Assembly: GCA_036556905.1 (NCBI GenBank)
Contig: DATBIM010000166.1
Span: forward strand, 1 to 64,000
Direction: 5' to 3'
DNA from: 40CM-4-69-5 sp036556905
GTDB lineage: Bacteria; Methylomirabilota; Methylomirabilia; Rokubacteriales; CSP1-6
DNA: 64,000 nucleotides
The position numbers and the translations under genes were made by a program. Under the pieces are notes generated by a model. It did not search any database. It had not been told where the DNA came from and saw nothing but the letters and a program-made list of their open reading frames with translations. Position 1 is the stretch's first letter. Each line of letters begins with the position of its first letter. Positions 1-6,418 of this stretch are shown in pieces.

Positions 1-882
1 GACCTCGAGGAGATGGGGTATTTGAGCCAGCCCCACGCCAGTGCCGGCCGGGTGCCGACCGACAAGGCGTATCGCCTGTATGTCGATTCGTTCCCCCAGC
101 CGTCCCCCAGCCCCCGGGTCCCGGACACGCTCCCGACCCGGGCCTCGGGAATCGACGGCTTCATGGAGCGCACCTCGGAGCACCTGTCGACGGTGACCCG
201 GATGACCGGACTCCTGCTGGCTCCGCCGCTACGGCACACGACGATCAGCCGGGTCGAGCTGATCCCGCTCGAGCCAGACCGGGCGCTGGCGGTCCTGGTG
301 ACGGACTCGGGGTGGGTCACGGCGCGGGCCATCACCCTCGACACGCCGCTCGCCGCCGAGGAAGTGCGGAAGATCGGCCGGGAGCTCACGCGAAGGTTCC
401 GCGACCGCACGGTGGCGAGCATCGTGGAGATGGAAACGGCACCGGCCGATCCCCTCGACGAGCTGCACACTCGGGCCCGGGCCATCACCGACCAGGTCCT
501 GGACATGCTCCGCGGTCGTACGCTCTACATCAGCGGCGCCATCAACATGCTGGACCACCCCGAGTTCTGGGACCTGGAGACGACCCGCGAGCTGCTCCGG
601 ACTTTCGAGCAGAAGGAGCGGCTGGCCAGCCTCATGGCCGGCCTGGCCCAGGACGAGGGCATGCACGTCACCATCGGTGAGGAGAACCCCTACGCCGAGA
701 TGCGGGAGTGCACGCTCATTACTTCGACCTATCTGTACCGCAACCAGGTCCTCGGGATTCTGGGCATCGTGGGCCCCCGGCGCCTGCCCTACCCGGAGGT
801 CATCTCGGTGGTGAACGAGACGGCCCGCCATGTCACCGAGGCCCTCTCGCGTGTGCGTCAAGACCTGTACCTGCCGTCTTGA
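1..882 (+). CDS. hrcA: Heat-inducible transcription repressor HrcA (5' end missing)
   Basis: HrcA is the dimeric repressor of the groE/dnaK heat-shock operons, binding CIRCE operators. The reading frame is open from base 1; about 293 residues are visible against a usual 340-350, so most of the N-terminal winged helix lies outside the window. The first visible residues, GYLSQPHASAGRVPTDKAYR, are the conserved end of that DNA-binding domain. The rest is the GAF-like regulatory/dimerisation domain, including TSTYLYRNQVLGILGIVGP near the C-terminus. It precedes grpE, the classical order, but grpE has its own promoter and a hairpin follows the hrcA stop. Family assignment is secure; the start cannot be given. 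Confidence 0.95.
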   Translation, partial: DLEEMGYLSQPHASAGRVPTDKAYRLYVDSFPQPSPSPRVPDTLPTRASGIDGFMERTSEHLSTVTRMTGLLLAPPLRHTTISRVELIPLEPDRALAVLVTDSGWVTARAITLDTPLAAEEVRKIGRELTRRFRDRTVASIVEMETAPADPLDELHTRARAITDQVLDMLRGRTLYISGAINMLDHPEFWDLETTRELLRTFEQKERLASLMAGLAQDEGMHVTIGEENPYAEMRECTLITSTYLYRNQVLGILGIVGPRRLPYPEVISVVNETARHVTEALSRVRQDLYLPS

Positions 883-885
883 AGA

Positions 886-917
886 TGGAGGGGGGCGAAG
901 AGACTCGCCCCCCTCCA
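886..917 (+). terminator. Perfect 13-bp hairpin directly after hrcA
   Basis: Bases 886-898 are perfectly complementary to 905-917 with a 6-base loop, starting 3 bases after the hrcA stop. The stem is G-rich on the left and C-rich on the right. No T-tract follows, so it is not a textbook intrinsic terminator; it could be a Rho-independent hairpin, an mRNA 3'-end stabiliser, or part of a dispersed repeat. The same hairpin-plus-tail arrangement recurs at 11768. Confidence 0.6.
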
Positions 918-1000
918 AACCTCCCCCATTCACGCGAGGCGCGACCGCCGGCTCGCCCCCCTCCAAACTTCCCCCATTCACGTGAGGGCGACGACCGTCG
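904..1000 (+). repeat. Two direct copies of a ~48-bp C-rich unit
   Basis: The unit beginning CTCGCCCCCCTCCAAAC at 904 is repeated at 952 with only a few differences. Both copies continue with a C-run, ATTCACG and a GA-rich end. The first copy contains the right arm of the hairpin at 886-917. The ACCTCCCC-TTCACGCG tail is also found at 11799-11815, so this is a small dispersed element and not simple sequence slippage alone. The pair fills most of the gap between hrcA and grpE. Confidence 0.7.
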
Positions 1001-1010
1001 GTCAGGCGGC

Positions 1011-1019
1011 TGCTATAAT
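1011..1019 (+). promoter_or_regulatory. Extended -10 promoter of grpE, start codon 8 bases downstream
   Basis: TGCTATAAT at 1011-1019 is a consensus extended -10 element. No good -35 is seen, which extended -10 promoters tolerate. The grpE ATG at 1028 falls where transcription would start, so the message should be leaderless or nearly so. No CIRCE element is present here. Confidence 0.65.
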
Positions 1020-1027
1020 TCGTCTGT

Positions 1028-1549
1028 ATGAGTGACGCCGAATCCATCGAGGCCAGGGATGACCGGTCCGCCACGCCCGAGGCCGAGCTGGCCAACCTCA
1101 AGCGCCAGCTCGACGACAAGCAGGACCGGCTGCTCCGCGCGCTGGCCGAAGCCGACAATATGCGCCGTCGGGCCCAGCGTGAGCGCGAGGATTACACCCG
1201 CTACGCGAACGAGACGCTCCTTCGCGATCTGGTGCCCGCGCTCGACAACCTGGACCGCGCGCTCGTCGCCGCACGGGCCACGAACGACGCGCGGGGTGTC
1301 GTGGAGGGCGTGGAACTGATCCAGCGGGAGCTCCTGCGTATCCTCGAGCGCCATGGCCTCACGCGGTACTCGGCGCTGGGACAGGCGTTCGATCCGGCGC
1401 GCCACGAAGCGACCGCGCGGGTGATCAGCGCCACCCAGGAGCCGGGCACGGTCGTCTCCGAGGTGGCCCCCGGATACCTGCTGCACGGCCGGGTCCTCCG
1501 TCCCGCCCAGGTCGCGGTCGCTGCCGCTCCCGACGAGGACGCGGCGTGA
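1028..1549 (+). CDS. grpE: Nucleotide exchange factor GrpE
   Basis: GrpE releases ADP from DnaK so that client protein can be freed. The 173-residue product has the expected layout: a charged N-terminus, a long coiled-coil helix (about residues 15-60, LANLKRQLDDKQDRLLRALA followed by EADNMRRRAQRERED) and a C-terminal beta domain (FDPARHEATARV, then GYLLHGRVLRPAQV). The ATG sits 8 bases after an extended -10 box and has no Shine-Dalgarno sequence. dnaJ follows after 29 bases; dnaK, normally between them, is absent, so the partner chaperone must be encoded elsewhere. Confidence 0.96.
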   Translation: MSDAESIEARDDRSATPEAELANLKRQLDDKQDRLLRALAEADNMRRRAQREREDYTRYANETLLRDLVPALDNLDRALVAARATNDARGVVEGVELIQRELLRILERHGLTRYSALGQAFDPARHEATARVISATQEPGTVVSEVAPGYLLHGRVLRPAQVAVAAAPDEDAA

Positions 1550-1578
1550 CCAGGTTCCTGTCGGCCTCGCCCCGGTAA

Positions 1579-2667
1579 ATGCCGTCGCGCGATTTCTACG
1601 AGGTGCTGGGCGTCGCTCGCACCGCCACCGACACCGATCTCAAGAAGGCCTACCGGCAGCTCGCCCTGCAGTACCACCCCGACCGGAATCCCGGCGACAA
1701 GCAGGCCGAGGAACGGTTCAAGGAGGTGAACGAGGCCTACGCGGTGCTGTCGGACTCGGACAAGCGGGCCCAGTACGATCGGTTCGGGACCGTGGGGGGG
1801 ACGGGTGGTTTCGACCAGGGATTCGGCACCCTCTTCGATGATATCTTCGAGAGCTTCTTCACCGGCGCGGGCCGGGGGCGGCGCGGTCGGGCTGCCCGGG
1901 GCGAAGATCTCCAGTACGAGCTCGCCATCACACTGGCGGAGGCCGCCAGCGGCGTCGAGACGAAGATCCAGCTTCCGCGCATGGATCGTTGCGCGACCTG
2001 TGATGGCAGCGGCGTCGAGCCGGGCAGTCGCCGCACGACCTGCGATACCTGCCACGGCCGCGGCGAGGTGCGGCTCAGCCAGGGGTTCCTCACGGTGGCC
2101 CGCACGTGCCCCAAGTGCCGCGGCGAGGGCGAGCTCAACCGTAATCCTTGCCGCGCCTGCGGTGGCGAGGGCCGCCAGCGGGCCGAGCGGCTGCTCACGG
2201 TCAAGATCCCGGCCGGTATCGAGGACGGCATGCAGCTGAGAATGTCCGGCGAGGGGGCGGGTGGCCAGGCCGGCGGGCCGGCCGGCGATCTGTACGTGGT
2301 GGTGAGGGTGCGCGAGCACGAGCTCTTCGCCCGAGACGGCGCCGATCTCTACTGCGACCTGCCCGTGACCTATCCCCAGCTCGTCTTCGGGACGGAGTTG
2401 AGCGTGCCCGTGATCTCGGGCACAGCCACGCTGAAGATCCCGCCGGGCAGCCAGCCGAACCAGGTGCTGAAGCTGCGGGGGCGGGGCATGCCTCGCCTGC
2501 GGGATCGGGGCCACGGTGATGCCTGTTACCGTCTCCTCCTCGAGGTGCCCCACAAGCTGAATGCGGCGCAGCGCGAGGCGCTGCAGGCCTTCGATGCCGC
2601 CTCCAAGGGGCAGAGCGGCCCGCTGCTGGGCGCCTTCCTCGAGCGCATGAAGAAGCTGATCGGCTGA
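1579..2667 (+). CDS. dnaJ: Chaperone protein DnaJ
   Basis: DnaJ is the co-chaperone that delivers unfolded clients to DnaK and stimulates its ATPase. The 362-residue type I protein shows the J domain with HPD (QYHPDRN, about residue 34), a short Gly/Phe linker (GGTGGFDQGFGTLFDDIF), the zinc-finger region with all four CxxCxGxG repeats (CATCDGSG, CDTCHGRG, CPKCRGEG, CRACGGEG) and the C-terminal substrate-binding domain. The Gly/Phe linker is shorter than in many homologues. The sequence GGCCTCGCCCCGG lies just before the ATG and is repeated before prmA. It is probably cotranscribed with grpE. Confidence 0.96.
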   Translation: MPSRDFYEVLGVARTATDTDLKKAYRQLALQYHPDRNPGDKQAEERFKEVNEAYAVLSDSDKRAQYDRFGTVGGTGGFDQGFGTLFDDIFESFFTGAGRGRRGRAARGEDLQYELAITLAEAASGVETKIQLPRMDRCATCDGSGVEPGSRRTTCDTCHGRGEVRLSQGFLTVARTCPKCRGEGELNRNPCRACGGEGRQRAERLLTVKIPAGIEDGMQLRMSGEGAGGQAGGPAGDLYVVVRVREHELFARDGADLYCDLPVTYPQLVFGTELSVPVISGTATLKIPPGSQPNQVLKLRGRGMPRLRDRGHGDACYRLLLEVPHKLNAAQREALQAFDAASKGQSGPLLGAFLERMKKLIG

Positions 2668-2693
2668 CGCGGACGTCCGGCCTCGCCCCGGGA

Positions 2694-3566
2694 ATGAGCG
2701 GGTACTGGGAGCTGGCGATCAGCGCCTCCGAGACCGTCGAGGACGCGCTCACCAACTTTCTCTGGGAGCTGGGCGCCCTCGGTGTCGTGGGCGAAGAGGC
2801 CCCGAACCGCGAGCTGCGACTGCGCGCCTTCTTTCCCCCTGTTGCGGCGGCCGGCCTCGAGGCGCGCCTGGCGGATTACGTGGCCGGGCTGCGTGCGCTG
2901 GGATTGCCGGCTCCGCACGGCCCCATCTTGAGCCGTCTCGCCGAGGTGGACTGGGCCGAGGCCTGGCGCGCCCACTTCCGCCCGCTCTCGGTGGGACGGC
3001 GTCTGCTGATCACGCCTCCCTGGGAGGCCGCCGGGCCGCTCGAGCGCGTTCTGATCGTGATCGATCCCGGCCGCGCCTTCGGCACCGGCCACCACGCCAG
3101 CACCGTGGGCTGCCTCGAGAGCCTGGAAGATATCGTGGAGCGCGAGACCCCGCAGTCGGCGATCGACCTGGGCACCGGCTCGGGGATCCTCGCCATCGCC
3201 GCCGTCCGGCTCGGCGTCGCCACCGTGCTGGCGGTGGACAACGACCCCGACGCGCTGGCCTGCACGACAGCCAACGCCGGCCGAAACGGCGTGGCCCAGC
3301 GCATCCGGCTCCTCGAGAGCGATGCCGGGGCCGTGGTCTCGCCGGGCGTCGGCCTGGTCCTCGCCAACCTGCTTGCGTCCGCTCACCTCCGTCTGGGCCC
3401 CGACTATGCCCGATATGTCGCGCCCGGCGGAGCCCTCGTGCTCGGGGGCATCCTCGATTCCGAGGCCGCGGCCGTGAACGCGGCGGTCGCCGACCACGGC
3501 TTCGTCTCCGAGACCATCCGTTCCGCGGACGGCTGGAGCACCGTGGTGCTGCGGCGGTCACGGTGA
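2694..3566 (+). CDS. prmA: Ribosomal protein L11 methyltransferase PrmA
   Basis: This SAM-dependent enzyme trimethylates lysines and the N-terminus of ribosomal protein L11. The 290-residue protein has an N-terminal L11-recognition domain (about 1-110) and a Rossmann methyltransferase domain. Motif I DLGTGSGILAIAAVRLG is intact, followed by AVDNDPDAL and the NLLASAHLRLG catalytic region. GTGHHAST precedes motif I, as is typical of PrmA. It lies 26 bases after dnaJ and overlaps rsmE by 4 bases, so it belongs to the grpE transcription unit. dnaJ-prmA-rsmE is a common bacterial order. Confidence 0.95.
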   Translation: MSGYWELAISASETVEDALTNFLWELGALGVVGEEAPNRELRLRAFFPPVAAAGLEARLADYVAGLRALGLPAPHGPILSRLAEVDWAEAWRAHFRPLSVGRRLLITPPWEAAGPLERVLIVIDPGRAFGTGHHASTVGCLESLEDIVERETPQSAIDLGTGSGILAIAAVRLGVATVLAVDNDPDALACTTANAGRNGVAQRIRLLESDAGAVVSPGVGLVLANLLASAHLRLGPDYARYVAPGGALVLGGILDSEAAAVNAAVADHGFVSETIRSADGWSTVVLRRSR

Positions 3567-4324
3567 GCGGCCCGCGCCGGTTCACGCTGACTCCCGGGCA
3601 GGTCAGCGGCGACCGCGTGACCTTCGACCGCACCGAGAGTCACCATATGACCGCCGTGCTGCGGCTGGCTCCGGGCGACCTGGTCGTCGCCGCGGACGGG
3701 CTGGGCCAAGACTATACCGTCCGCCTCGAGGCGGTGGGCGAGGTTGCGGTGGGCACGATTCTCCGTGTGGCGACGAGCACCCGCGAGCCCCCGCTCACCA
3801 TCACGCTGGTGCAGGGGATTCCCAAAGGGGACAGGATGGAGGCGATCGTGCGAGCCGCGACGGAGCTGGGGGTCCACCGCGTGCTGCCGGCCATCACCGA
3901 GCGCACGATCATGCGGCTCGAGCCCAGTCGCTGGCGCGACCGGGCCCGACGATGGCAACGAGTGGCCAAGGAGGCCAGCAAGCAGTGCGGCCGGGCGGTG
4001 ATTCCCGAGGTCGAATATCCGCGCCGACTCGATGAGTGGTTGGAGCCCCCGACCGGCTCCGCCGATCTGCGCCTCTGCCTCTGGGAGGGACAGGCGCCAC
4101 CTCTGGCCGATCTCTGCAATGGCCTCACCCGGACCCCGGCCGTCGCGTTCGTGCTCGTCGGACCGGAAGGTGGCTTGACACGCGAGGAGGTCGACCGGTC
4201 GCGGGCCCGCGGGTGGTCACCCGCGTCGCTCGGCCCTCGTATCTTGAGAACGGAAACCGCAGGCCCGGCGGTCATCGCCATCCTCCAATTCCGATTCGGA
4301 GACCTCGGCGCGAACCGGCCATGA
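3563..4324 (+). CDS. rsmE: 16S rRNA m3U1498 methyltransferase RsmE
   Basis: RsmE methylates N3 of U1498 in 16S rRNA. The 253-residue protein starts with GTG in a GTGA overlap with the prmA stop. It has an N-terminal PUA-like domain (TESHHMTAVLRLAPGD) and a C-terminal SPOUT trefoil knot with VLVGPEGGLTREEVDRS and SLGPRILRTETAG, the SAM-binding knot signature. VQGIPKGDRMEAIVRAATEL is the usual central motif. It overlaps the archease-like gene by an ATGA junction. Confidence 0.95.
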   Translation: MSGPRRFTLTPGQVSGDRVTFDRTESHHMTAVLRLAPGDLVVAADGLGQDYTVRLEAVGEVAVGTILRVATSTREPPLTITLVQGIPKGDRMEAIVRAATELGVHRVLPAITERTIMRLEPSRWRDRARRWQRVAKEASKQCGRAVIPEVEYPRRLDEWLEPPTGSADLRLCLWEGQAPPLADLCNGLTRTPAVAFVLVGPEGGLTREEVDRSRARGWSPASLGPRILRTETAGPAVIAILQFRFGDLGANRP

Positions 4325-4755
4325 CGATGGCCGGTCACGAGTCCTTCGACATCGCCACCAACGTCGAGGTTCGCGCCTGGGGATCGACGCTCGCCGTGGC
4401 CTTCGCCGAGGTCGCCCGCGGCGTGCTCGGGCTGGCCATCGCTCCCGAGGAAGTCGTGGAGCGCGACCGGCGGGAAGTACGGGCGCAAGGCACGACGAAG
4501 GAAACCCTGCTCGTGAACTGGGTCAGCGAGTGCCTCTACGTCCACGAGATCGAAGGCTTCGCCACGCGCCGGGTGGAGGTGACGACATTCGCCGGCGACC
4601 TCGTGCACGGACTGCTGCACGGTGAGGAGATCGATCCGCGGCGCCATCGAGCGGGGACCGTCGTGAAGGCTGCCACCTCCCACCAGGCCAGCGTCCGTGA
4701 AGCCCCGGACGGGGTCGAGGTCCACGTGATCGTCGCTGTCGAGCGTGTTTCCTAA
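4321..4755 (+). CDS. Archease-like protein (divergent)
   Basis: Archease activates the RtcB RNA ligase in tRNA splicing or RNA repair. This 144-residue protein has archease length and order: an N-terminal strand with AWGSTLAVAFAEVARGVLGL, the central LLVNWVSECLYVHE, a GLLHGEEIDPRRH loop and AATSH near the end. It is divergent: the usual HTAD motif reads IATN, so the calcium-binding Asp is Asn, and the C-terminal Asp region reads VAVERVS. No RtcB is in the window. The family is clear by architecture; activity is uncertain. Its start overlaps the rsmE stop (ATGA). Confidence 0.75.
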   Translation: MTMAGHESFDIATNVEVRAWGSTLAVAFAEVARGVLGLAIAPEEVVERDRREVRAQGTTKETLLVNWVSECLYVHEIEGFATRRVEVTTFAGDLVHGLLHGEEIDPRRHRAGTVVKAATSHQASVREAPDGVEVHVIVAVERVS

Positions 4756-4778
4756 ATGAGACAAGCCCTTGAAGTCAT

Positions 4779-4822
4779 GTTGCGCCACTGCAACGCGCCA
4801 GGAATTGTAGGTCCGACAATTC
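4779..4822 (+). promoter_or_regulatory. Two inverted repeats upstream of lpxC, candidate NtrX-type activator sites
   Basis: GTTGC-N6-GCAAC lies at 4779-4794 and GAATTGT-N7-ACAATTC at 4802-4822. CAAGCCCTTG (CAA-N4-TTG) lies just upstream at 4762-4771. They sit about 50-110 bases before a sigma-54-like promoter, where bacterial enhancer-binding proteins usually bind. A CAA-N(2-5)-TTG consensus has, as I recall, been reported for alphaproteobacterial NtrX; assignment of these sites to the NtrX encoded nearby is inference. Confidence 0.45.
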
Positions 4823-4828
4823 GGGCTG

Positions 4829-4857
4829 TTGAGACTGCAAAAACAATGGGTTAGAGC
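4829..4857 (+). promoter_or_regulatory. Possible sigma-70 promoter of lpxC
   Basis: TTGAGA (4829-4834) and TAGAGC (4852-4857) are separated by 17 bases. This would start transcription near 4864 and give a leader of about 38 bases. It overlaps the region just upstream of the sigma-54-like element, so lpxC may have two promoters. Confidence 0.4.
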
Positions 4858-4869
4858 CTCGGTTCGGTC

Positions 4870-4885
4870 TGGCACCGAGGTTGCT
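4870..4885 (+). promoter_or_regulatory. Near-consensus sigma-54 (-24/-12) promoter of lpxC
   Basis: TGGCACCGAGGTTGCT matches the sigma-54 consensus TGGCACG-N4-TTGCW at every defined position except one (C for G after GGCAC). The invariant GG (4871-4872) and GC (4883-4884) have the required 10-base spacing. Predicted transcription start is near 4896, with the lpxC ATG at 4902. The left part also forms a 7-bp hairpin (4857-4863 with 4874-4880). A GAFTGA-type sigma-54 activator is encoded 4 kb downstream. Confidence 0.6.
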
Positions 4886-4901
4886 CATACCATGTCCAGC
4901 T

Positions 4902-5807
4902 ATGCACCAGCGAACGATCCGCCGACCAGTCGAGTTCGAGGGCGTCGGCCTGCATTCCGGCAAGCCGGTCAGGATCCGGGTGTCTCCGGCGCCCGCGAAC
5001 TCGGGGATCGCCTTCCGGCCGCCCGACCACGATTTCATCCCGGCGGCACCCGAGAGCGTGATGAACTCTCACTACGCGACGACGCTCGGGCGCAACGGCA
5101 CGCGGATCCAGACGGTCGAGCACCTGATGGCCGCCGCCGCCGGACTGGGACTCGACAACCTGCTCATCGAGGTGGACGGATCCGAGATTCCGGCCGGAGA
5201 CGGCAGCGCCAAGCCGTTCGTGTCTCTGCTGGCCTCGGCGGGACGTGTGGAGCAGTCCGCGCCCAAGCGACCGATCGTCATTCGGCATCCGATCAAGGTC
5301 GGCGGCGGCGGGCGCTGGATCCAGATCCTTCCCTCCGACGTCTTCCGCATCAGCTACACGCTCGACAATGACCATCCCGCGATCGGTGTTCAGGCCATCA
5401 CCTGCGCGCCGACCGAGCGAATGTTCATCGAAGAGTTTGCCCCGGCACGGACCTATGGGTTCCTCAAGGATCTGGGGGAGATGCGCCGGAACGGCCTGGC
5501 GCGAGGAGCATCGCTCGAGAACGCGATCGGCGTGGGCAAGCGGGGCGCGCTGAACGGGCTACGCTATCGGGACGAGTTCGTCCGTCACAAGATCCTCGAC
5601 CTGATCGGGGACCTGGCCCTGCTCGGCCGGCCCGTGGTCGGTTATGTCATCGCCCGCAATGCCGGTCACGCCCTGAACTTTGATCTCGTGGTTGCGATCC
5701 AGCGCGCGCTCGGCCTCGATCGCCGACCGGCCGGCGTTCTCGCGGGATCCCGGGAGTCGGCGCACCACGGCGGCCTCGCCGCCGCCTCCGGGCTGGCCGC
5801 GATCTAA
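4902..5807 (+). CDS. lpxC: UDP-3-O-acyl-N-acetylglucosamine deacetylase LpxC
   Basis: LpxC is the zinc enzyme of the committed step of lipid A synthesis in the cytoplasm, and shows that the organism is Gram-negative. The ATG at 4902 gives MHQRTIRRPVEFEGVGLHSG, the usual N-terminus; an upstream in-frame TTG at 4881 would add seven residues and lies inside the promoter. Visible motifs are VEHLMAAAAG (first zinc His), HKILDLIGD (second His and Asp ligands) and the catalytic His in NAGHALNFDL. Length, 301 residues, is normal. It stands alone between the archease gene and DUF4390, not in an lpx operon. Confidence 0.96.
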   Translation: MHQRTIRRPVEFEGVGLHSGKPVRIRVSPAPANSGIAFRPPDHDFIPAAPESVMNSHYATTLGRNGTRIQTVEHLMAAAAGLGLDNLLIEVDGSEIPAGDGSAKPFVSLLASAGRVEQSAPKRPIVIRHPIKVGGGGRWIQILPSDVFRISYTLDNDHPAIGVQAITCAPTERMFIEEFAPARTYGFLKDLGEMRRNGLARGASLENAIGVGKRGALNGLRYRDEFVRHKILDLIGDLALLGRPVVGYVIARNAGHALNFDLVVAIQRALGLDRRPAGVLAGSRESAHHGGLAAASGLAAI

Positions 5808-5824
5808 CCCGGGCCGGCCCCGGG
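5808..5824 (+). terminator. Short GC hairpin directly after lpxC
   Basis: CCCGGG at 5808-5813 pairs with CCCGGG at 5819-5824 around a 5-base loop, starting at the base after the lpxC stop. There is no T-tract. It could mark the 3' end of the lpxC message. Confidence 0.35.
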
Positions 5825-5831
5825 CCCCGCG

Positions 5832-5837
5832 TATAAT
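5832..5837 (+). promoter_or_regulatory. Consensus -10 box before the DUF4390-ntrYX operon
   Basis: TATAAT at 5832-5837 lies 14 bases before the ATG at 5852. No convincing -35 is visible in the GC-rich upstream sequence. Transcription would begin near 5844, leaving a very short leader. Confidence 0.45.
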
Positions 5838-5851
5838 GTCATGTCGACCAT

Positions 5852-6418
5852 ATGGGTGGTATGCGCCCGGGGCTCCTGGTGGCCATGGCCGGCGTTTGGC
5901 TCGCCGTTCCAGCGTACGCCCTGGGCGAGCTCCGCCTGACCGATCTCGCCGTCTACCTCAACGACCACGACTTCACCGTGCAGGTCGTAGCGGTCGGGGC
6001 GGTGCCCCCCACCTTCGACGAGCCGATTCAGAGTGGCATCCCCGCCCACCTGCGCTTCACCATCGAGCTCTGGCAGCTCAATCGCGGCTGGCGGGACCGC
6101 CTGCTGACCACCCGGGTCATCGAGCGGCAACTGACATACAACGTCGTGAGCAAGGAATATCGGGTCGCTTCCCTGAAGGGCGAGACACGTCCGATCTACA
6201 CCACCCGTGGCCTTCGCGACGCCCAGCGGGTCATCTCCGAGGTGCGCGCCGCCAAGCTCAGCCCGGCCGGCGACTTCGATCCCAACACCGTGATCTACGT
6301 CCGCGTCCGGGCGGAGACCGCCTTGAACGGGGAGAACACGTTCGTGGCTCGGATGGCGGGAACCGCCGAAGAGACAATCCTCCAATCCGATTACCGGACG
6401 ATCCGGCGGGTCCAGTAA
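5852..6418 (+). CDS. DUF4390 domain secreted protein
   Basis: The 188-residue protein has a signal peptide (about 1-23, MRPGLLVAMAGVWLAVPAYA) and then a beta-rich domain of the DUF4390 type (LRLTDLAVYLNDHDFTV, FTIELWQLNRGWRDRLL, VIERQLTYNVVSKEY). This family is generally found next to an NtrY-like kinase; the molecular role is unknown to me, but a periplasmic accessory of the kinase is plausible. Its TAA overlaps the ATG of the kinase gene (TAATG), so the two are translationally coupled. A second in-frame ATG at 5861 is an alternative start. Confidence 0.8.
   Translation: MGGMRPGLLVAMAGVWLAVPAYALGELRLTDLAVYLNDHDFTVQVVAVGAVPPTFDEPIQSGIPAHLRFTIELWQLNRGWRDRLLTTRVIERQLTYNVVSKEYRVASLKGETRPIYTTRGLRDAQRVISEVRAAKLSPAGDFDPNTVIYVRVRAETALNGENTFVARMAGTAEETILQSDYRTIRRVQ

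Noticed and set aside
904..1000. CRISPR-like repeats
   Set aside because: Only two near-identical units, C-rich and without unique spacers; a small dispersed hairpin repeat explains them better.
883..1027. CIRCE operator before grpE
   Set aside because: No TTAGCACTC-N9-GAGTGCTAA-like inverted repeat is present.
4756..4901. tRNA or small RNA gene before lpxC
   Set aside because: The hairpins do not make a cloverleaf and no T-loop or CCA-type end is seen; promoter elements explain the region.
5841..5851. Start codon at 5841 for the DUF4390 gene
   Set aside because: It is in another frame; the signal peptide and DUF4390 domain need the ATG at 5852 or 5861.
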